NCBI GenBank assembly: GCA_965652545.1
Contig: CBFGWV010000142.1
Span: 1 to 12,304 of the forward strand
DNA from: CBFGWV01 sp965652545
GTDB taxonomy: Bacteria; Pseudomonadota; Gammaproteobacteria; Competibacterales; Competibacteraceae
DNA: 12,304 nt
Direction: 5' to 3'
Shown here: piece after piece, positions 8,577 to 12,304 of the stretch
How the letters are laid out: each line of letters begins with the position of its first letter
Position numbering within the stretch: position 1 is the stretch's first letter
Position numbers and translations under genes: made by a program
The notes under the pieces: generated by a model
What the model was told of the DNA's origin: nothing
The model's input: the letters and a program-made list of their open reading frames with translations, nothing else
Database searches by the model: none

Positions 8577-9499
8577 GCATTCTGATCGACCGGGACACCC
8601 GGGTCATCATTCAGGGCTACACCGGTGACAAGGCGAGTTTCCACGCCAAAGAGATGATCGACTACGGCACCAACGTGGTCGGCGGGGTCACCCCCGGCAA
8701 GGGTGGCCAGTTGCACCTGGAGCGTCCGGTGTTCAACACCGTCAAGGACGCGGTGAAGGCCACCGGCGCGACGGCCAGCCTGGTGTTCGTGCCGCCGCCG
8801 TACTGCGCTGATGCCATCATGGAAGCCGCCGACGCCGGTCTGTCGCTGGTGTGCGTGATCACCGACGGAATTCCCGCGCAGCAGATGATGCAGGTCAAGC
8901 GCTACCTGATGCGCTACCCGCGCGAGCGCCGTACCACCGTCGTCGGCCCCAACTGCGCGGGCATCATCAGCGCCGGCAAGGCGATGCTGGGCATCATGCC
9001 CGGGCACATCTACCGGCAGGGACCGGTAGGCATCGTCTCGCGCTCCGGCACACTGGGCTACGAGGCCGCCGCCCAGCTCAACGCCTTAGGGCTTGGCGTG
9101 TCCACCAGCGTGGGCATCGGCGGCGATCCGATCAACGGCAGCTCGTTCCTCGACCACCTGAGCCTGTTCGAACAGGATCCGGAAACCGAAATCGTCGTCA
9201 TGATCGGCGAGATCGGCGGCCCGCAGGAAGCCGAAGCCGCCCAGTGGGTGCAGGCGAACATGACCAAGCCGGTAGTCGGCTACGTGGCCGGACTGACCGC
9301 GCCCAAGGGCCGGCGCATGGGCCATGCCGGGGCGATCATCTCGGTCAGCGGCGACAGCGCGGCCGAAAAGGCCGAGATCATGCGCGGCCATGGCCTGATG
9401 GTCGCCCCCAGCGCCTCGGCACTCGGCCAGACCGCCCTGGAGGCTCTTCGCGCCAAGGGTGGCGCCTCATCACTCAACGACAGGACATCCGCGTCATGA
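8573..9499 (+). CDS. mtkB: Malate-CoA ligase (malate thiokinase) alpha subunit
   Basis: A 308-residue protein of the succinyl-CoA synthetase alpha type, the CoA-binding and phospho-enzyme subunit. The N-terminal Rossmann domain has QGYTGDKASFHAKEMIDYG (14-32) and GGVTPGKGG (37-45) for CoA. The central part has VITDGIPAQQMM (95-106), VVGPNCAGIIS (123-133) and SRSGTLGYEAAAQ (156-168). His251 in KGRRMGHAGAIIS is the expected phosphohistidine. The phrase FLDHLSLFEQDPETE and the overall length agree with MtkB. AAGGAG stands eight bases before the ATG, which overlaps the mtkA stop; the mtkB stop in turn overlaps the mcl start. Partner of MtkA in the cytoplasmic heteromeric ligase. SucD is the alternative reading, made unlikely by the neighbours. 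Confidence 0.92.
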
Positions 9500-10464
9500 G
9501 CTTTACCCTGATCGACCAAGCCACTGCACGCGCCCACCGCTCGGAGCTCGCCGTCCCCGGGTCCAACCCGGCGATGTTCGAGAAGGCCGCCCGCTCGGCC
9601 GCCGATATCATCTTTTTGGACTGCGAAGATGCCGTCGCCCCCGACGACAAGGAGCAAGCCCGCCGCAACATCGTTCAGGGCCTGAACGAGATCGACTGGG
9701 GCAACAAGACCATGATGGTTCGCATCAACGGTCTGGACACCCACTACATGTACCGTGATGTGGTCGATATCGTGGAGAACTGCCCACGGCTGGACATGAT
9801 CCTCATCCCCAAGGTCGGGGTGGCCGCGGACGTCTATGCCGTCGACATGCTGGTGACACAGATCGAAACCGCCAAACGCCGCGATAAGCGTATCGGCTTC
9901 GAGGTGCTCATCGAAACCGCGCTGGGCATGGCCAATGTCGAAGCCATCGCGCAAGCGAGCAAGCGGCTGGAGGCCATGTCCTTCGGCGTGGCCGACTATG
10001 CCGCCTCCACCTGCGCCCGCACCACCGTGATCGGCGGCGTCAACAAGGACTACGGCGTGCTCAGCGACAAGGATGCAGACGGCCGGCGCGAGTACTACTG
10101 GGCCGACCAGTGGCACGCCGCGCAGACCCGTATGCTGGTTGCCTGCCGCGCCTATGGCCTGCGCCCCATCGACGGGCCGTTCGGCGACTTCAACGACCCC
10201 GACGGCTACCTGGCCGCCGCCAACCGCGCCGCGGTGCTGGGCTACGAGGGCAAGTGGGCCATCCACCCCTCGCAAATCGAGCTGGCCAACCAGGTCTTCA
10301 CGCCCTCCGAGGCCGAAGTCGGCAAGGCCCGCCGCATCATGGACGCTATGGCCCAGGCTGCCCGCGAGGGTAAAGGAGCGGTATCGCTGGACGGTCGGCT
10401 CATCGATGCGGCCAGCATCCGCATGGCCGAGGCCTTGCTGCGCAAGGCCGGCGCCGTAGGCTGA
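9496..10464 (+). CDS. mcl: Malyl-CoA lyase (HpcH/HpaI-CitE superfamily)
   Basis: A 322-residue TIM-barrel lyase that reversibly cleaves malyl-CoA to acetyl-CoA and glyoxylate. Expected active-site residues are present: Arg76 in MVRINGLDTHYMYRD, Glu140 in FEVLIETALGMANVEAI and Asp167 in SFGVADYAAS, the last two being Mg2+ ligands. LDCEDAVAPDDK (41-52), IPKVGVAADVYAVD (104-117), DGPFGDFNDPDGY and KWAIHPSQIELANQVFTPSE are hallmark stretches of the family. The DYAAS-x-x-ART version resembles methylotroph Mcl rather than the Rhodobacter-type Mcl1 (DFAASMG), judged from memory. Length is normal. There is no strong independent ribosome-binding site (only AGGA about 10 bases upstream); the ATG overlaps the mtkB stop by four bases, so translation is probably coupled. 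It closes the cassette and converges on the sigma-factor gene 23 bp away. Confidence 0.95.
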   Translation: MSFTLIDQATARAHRSELAVPGSNPAMFEKAARSAADIIFLDCEDAVAPDDKEQARRNIVQGLNEIDWGNKTMMVRINGLDTHYMYRDVVDIVENCPRLDMILIPKVGVAADVYAVDMLVTQIETAKRRDKRIGFEVLIETALGMANVEAIAQASKRLEAMSFGVADYAASTCARTTVIGGVNKDYGVLSDKDADGRREYYWADQWHAAQTRMLVACRAYGLRPIDGPFGDFNDPDGYLAAANRAAVLGYEGKWAIHPSQIELANQVFTPSEAEVGKARRIMDAMAQAAREGKGAVSLDGRLIDAASIRMAEALLRKAGAVG

Positions 10465-10475
10465 CGAGCGGATAA

Positions 10476-10502
10476 GCGCCGGGCGGCTCAGTCCCCCGGC
10501 GC
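10476..10502. terminator. GC-rich hairpin between convergent mcl and sigma genes
   Basis: GCGCCGGG (10476-10483) pairs perfectly with CCCGGCGC (10495-10502), an 8-bp all-GC stem with an 11-base loop. It begins 12 bases past the mcl stop and extends into the last codons of the sigma gene on the other strand. Neither side has a T-tract, so intrinsic termination is not assured. Its position between convergent genes suits a bidirectional transcription barrier or 3'-end stabiliser. Confidence 0.4.
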
Positions 10503-11747
10503 GCCGCCCTTCTCCAGGCGGTCGAGATGCTGACGGATATGGGCCGCTTCGGCCGCCGTGTGCGCCAGCGCGATCGCCTGGTCGAAGGCGCAGCGAGCGT
10601 CCTGCAGACGCCCAAGCTGGGTCAGGAACGCACCACGGGCCCCGTGGTAATGGAAATATCCGGACAACTGCGGGGCCAAAGGTTCGATCATCGCCAGGGC
10701 GTCGGCCGGCCCGCGCGCCTTGCTGACCGCCACGGCGCGATTGAGCGTGACCACCGGCGAGGGGTGCATGGCCTCCAGGATCGCATACAACTGATCGATC
10801 TCCGTCCAGTCGGTGTCCTCCGGTCTCGCTGCGCGAGCATGTAACGCAGCAATGGCCGCCTGCACCTGGTAGGCGCCCGGACGGCGATGGCGCAAAGCCT
10901 TGTCGACCATGGCCAAACCTTCGTCGATCATCTCCCGGTTCCAGCGGCTGCGATCCTGATCCTCCAGCAGGATGATCTCCCCTTGCGCATCCAGCCGTGC
11001 CGGCGTTCGCGCGTGCTGAAGCAGGAACAACGCCAGCAGACCCATGATCTCCGGCTCGCCAGCAAACAGCCGCAGCAGCAGACGCGCCAGACGGATGGCC
11101 TCATCGCATAAATGCGCCCGCACATGCTCCGTGCCACCGCTGGCCGAATACCCCTCGTTGAATATCAGATACAACATGGCGGCCACCGCACCCAGGCGCT
11201 CGGCCCGCTCCGGCGCGCCCGGCGTCTCGAACGGCACGTCCGCCGCGGCGATACGCCGTTTGGCACGGGTAATGCGCTGCTCCATCGCGCTCTCGCTCAC
11301 CAAAAACGCGCGGGCGATCTCCTTGACCGACAAACCGGAGACGATCCGCAGCGCCACCGCAATCTGCTGGATGGCCGGCAAATCGGGATGGCAGCAAATG
11401 AACAGCAGACGCAATACGTCGTCGCGGTAGTGCGCGTTGTCCAGCCGCTCGGCCAGCGTCGTCTGAGTATCCTCATCGTCATCGGAAGCCATGTCCTCCT
11501 CCGGCAGCGGCTCCGTCCGCTTACGCTTGCGCACCTCATCCAACCCGGAATTGCGGCCGACAAAGATCAACCACGCCGCCGGATCACGCGGCGGGCCGTT
11601 CTCCGGCCAATGCTTCAACGCCTTCAGACACGCCTCCTGGAACGCCTCCTCGGCTAAATCCAGATCGCGGAAATAGCGCAGCAACGCACCCACTGCCTGG
11701 GGACGCGCCGAACTCAACGCCGCCTCGATCCAGGCCATATCGCTCAC
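10488..11747 (-). CDS. ECF sigma factor, ECF42-type, with long C-terminal extension
   Basis: A 419-residue protein, about twice the length of a plain ECF sigma factor. The sigma-2 region spans about 10-80 (GALLRYFRDLDLAEEAFQEA, DPAAWLIFVGRNSGLDEVRK). The sigma-4 region spans about 110-170, with an HTH at LSVKEIARAFLVSESAMEQR (139-158). Beyond this lies a helical, TPR-like extension of about 230 residues with the conserved LYLIFNEGYSAS (192-203) and later ALHARAARPEDTDWTEIDQLY, typical of the ECF42/DUF6596 family. No anti-sigma factor or membrane segment is nearby; in this group the extension is thought to control or support activity. The GTG at 11747 is chosen because GGGGAG sits nine bases upstream; an ATG three codons later is possible. 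GTGA overlaps the stop of the DGPF-family gene, so both form one operon. The inducing signal is unknown. Confidence 0.9.
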   Translation of the reverse strand: MSDMAWIEAALSSARPQAVGALLRYFRDLDLAEEAFQEACLKALKHWPENGPPRDPAAWLIFVGRNSGLDEVRKRKRTEPLPEEDMASDDDEDTQTTLAERLDNAHYRDDVLRLLFICCHPDLPAIQQIAVALRIVSGLSVKEIARAFLVSESAMEQRITRAKRRIAAADVPFETPGAPERAERLGAVAAMLYLIFNEGYSASGGTEHVRAHLCDEAIRLARLLLRLFAGEPEIMGLLALFLLQHARTPARLDAQGEIILLEDQDRSRWNREMIDEGLAMVDKALRHRRPGAYQVQAAIAALHARAARPEDTDWTEIDQLYAILEAMHPSPVVTLNRAVAVSKARGPADALAMIEPLAPQLSGYFHYHGARGAFLTQLGRLQDARCAFDQAIALAHTAAEAAHIRQHLDRLEKGGAPGD

Positions 11748-12106
11748 GCGCCCATACTCCCCGGCTTGAACACCCGCAGCGGGCGGATCTCCAATGCACC
11801 GCCTTCCCCGACCATCTCGCGCGCGAGCTCGATCGCCGCATCGAGCGAATCGCAGTCGACGACATAAAAGCCCAACAGTTGCTCCTTGGTTTCGGCAAAC
11901 GGACCGTCCAGCACCCGTGCCTCGCGCCCGCCGCGCACCGTGGTCGCCGCCGTGGTCGGCATCAGGCGCGCCACCGGACCCAGACGCCCCACGTCAGCGA
12001 GCTTTCCTGTCGCCTTCGCCCGCTGGGCGACGACAGCCTCTTCGGTTTCCCGGGACCAGGCATTGACGAGCGATTCGTCGTGATAGCAGAGGATGGCGTA
12101 CAACAT
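11744..12106 (-). CDS. DGPF/YCII-related domain protein
   Basis: A 120-residue protein of the YCII-related (DGPF, COG3795-like) family. It has the signature VLDGPFAETKEQLLGFYVVD (65-84), the N-terminal strand MLYAILCYHDESL, and the ending ALEIRPLRVF common to the family. These small ferredoxin-like-fold proteins are the standard operon partners of ECF42 sigma factors; their biochemical role is not established. The ATG at 12106 is chosen because GAAGGAG lies seven bases before it and the conserved fold begins there; the open frame continues to 12214 but that part is promoter and terminator-like sequence. The stop overlaps the GTG of the sigma gene. Confidence 0.92.
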   Translation of the reverse strand: MLYAILCYHDESLVNAWSRETEEAVVAQRAKATGKLADVGRLGPVARLMPTTAATTVRGGREARVLDGPFAETKEQLLGFYVVDCDSLDAAIELAREMVGEGGALEIRPLRVFKPGSMGA

Positions 12107-12133
12107 GCGAGTCTCCTTCGTCGTTGCTCCAAG

Positions 12134-12160
12134 GACGAATGATCGACCACTACGCCGACA
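12134..12160 (-). promoter_or_regulatory. Candidate ECF42-type autoregulatory promoter
   Basis: On the minus strand TGTCGG (12160-12155) is followed after 17 bases by CGTC (12137-12134), which ends 27 bases before the DGPF-gene ATG. That leaves room for a short leader with the GAAGGAG site. From memory, ECF42 target promoters upstream of DGPF genes have a TGTCGA-like -35 and a CGA/TC-like -10, which this resembles with one mismatch in the -35. Positive autoregulation is the likely consequence. Confidence 0.5.
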
Positions 12161-12170
12161 TCGGCACAGC

Positions 12171-12198
12171 AAAAAGGAACCGGTAACGGCAACCGGCT
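12171..12198 (-). terminator. Candidate intrinsic terminator of a leftward gene beyond the window
   Basis: Read on the minus strand, AGCCGGT and ACCGGTT form a 7-bp stem (one G-U pair) around a 7-base loop (12198-12178). After CC this is followed by five T's (12175-12171). It lies directly before the candidate ECF promoter, so it would insulate the DGPF/sigma operon from transcription entering from the right. The stem is short, hence moderate confidence. Confidence 0.4.
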
Positions 12199-12304
12199 TC
12201 TGGCTCGGCAACACGAGCTTCGGCTCAGCTCAACGTTGAAGGCCTATCAGACGGCCGGCTTTCAGCCGGCTACCGAGTGCAACTCGGTGATCCCAGGGGG
12301 TGGC
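12199..12304. repeat. Hairpin-rich non-coding segment, cut by the window end
   Basis: Successive self-complementary units: GCTCG/CGAGC (12203-12218, 6-base loop), the palindrome TCAACGTTGA (12230-12239), GCCGGCT-TTC-AGCCGGC (12254-12270) and ACCGAGT-GCA-ACTCGGT (12272-12288). The last two are perfect 7-bp stems with 3-base loops, separated by a single T. The following TCCCAGGGGGTGGC may start another unit that is cut off. No coding frame or transposase is visible. This looks like an interspersed repeat (REP-like or small non-autonomous element) or a structured RNA, but the family is not recognised. Confidence 0.45.

Noticed and set aside
9496..10464. Citrate lyase beta subunit (CitE) as identity of the lyase
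   Set aside because: No citD or citF is nearby, and the HYMYRD, DGPFGDF and KWAIHPSQI stretches and length fit malyl-CoA lyase.

Overview
The window is high-GC, densely packed bacterial chromosome. Protein style and gene content (methylotroph-type malate thiokinase and malyl-CoA lyase, an Lrp/AsnC regulator, a two-component pair with a double-receiver protein, an ECF42-type sigma factor) suggest a proteobacterium, probably a gammaproteobacterium. This is inferred from protein character; there is no rRNA or marker gene here. I see no tRNA, CRISPR array, transposase or prophage gene.

Layout, left to right. (1) A glutathione S-transferase-family gene reads leftward (1-603). (2) A 331-bp divergent gap (604-934), partly AT-rich and full of small dyads, separates it from a rightward two-gene signalling operon: a membrane histidine kinase with a large periplasmic Cache-like sensor (935-3319) and a tandem-receiver protein with no output domain (3336-4250). 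(3) Converging on this operon is an Lrp/AsnC regulator (4255-4695, minus), divergent from an EamA/DMT-family transporter (4831-5736); the shared gap of 135 bp is the natural place for Lrp control. (4) A rightward cassette sgaA-mtkA-mtkB-mcl (5980-10464) encodes serine-glyoxylate aminotransferase, both subunits of malate-CoA ligase (malate thiokinase) and malyl-CoA lyase. The last three genes overlap by ATGA and are certainly one transcription/translation unit; sgaA lies 146 bp upstream. (5) Converging on mcl is a minus-strand two-gene operon: a DGPF/YCII-family small protein (11744-12106) followed by an ECF42-type sigma factor with a long C-terminal extension (10488-11747). It is preceded by a promoter-like pair TGTCGG-N17-CGTC. 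(6) The right end (12171-12304) is non-coding and almost entirely made of consecutive short hairpins.

How the genes work together. The metabolic core is the glyoxylate-handling half of the serine cycle: malate + CoA + ATP -> malyl-CoA (MtkAB), malyl-CoA <-> acetyl-CoA + glyoxylate (Mcl), glyoxylate + serine -> glycine + hydroxypyruvate (SgaA). The usual serine-cycle neighbours (hprA, mtdA, fch, ppc) are not interleaved here. The cassette could therefore serve methylotrophy, with the other genes elsewhere, or run as a stand-alone glyoxylate/acetyl-CoA/malate module, for instance in salvage of glycolate-derived glyoxylate. The least understood parts are the ECF42/DGPF operon, the output-less double receiver, and the hairpin-rich right edge.
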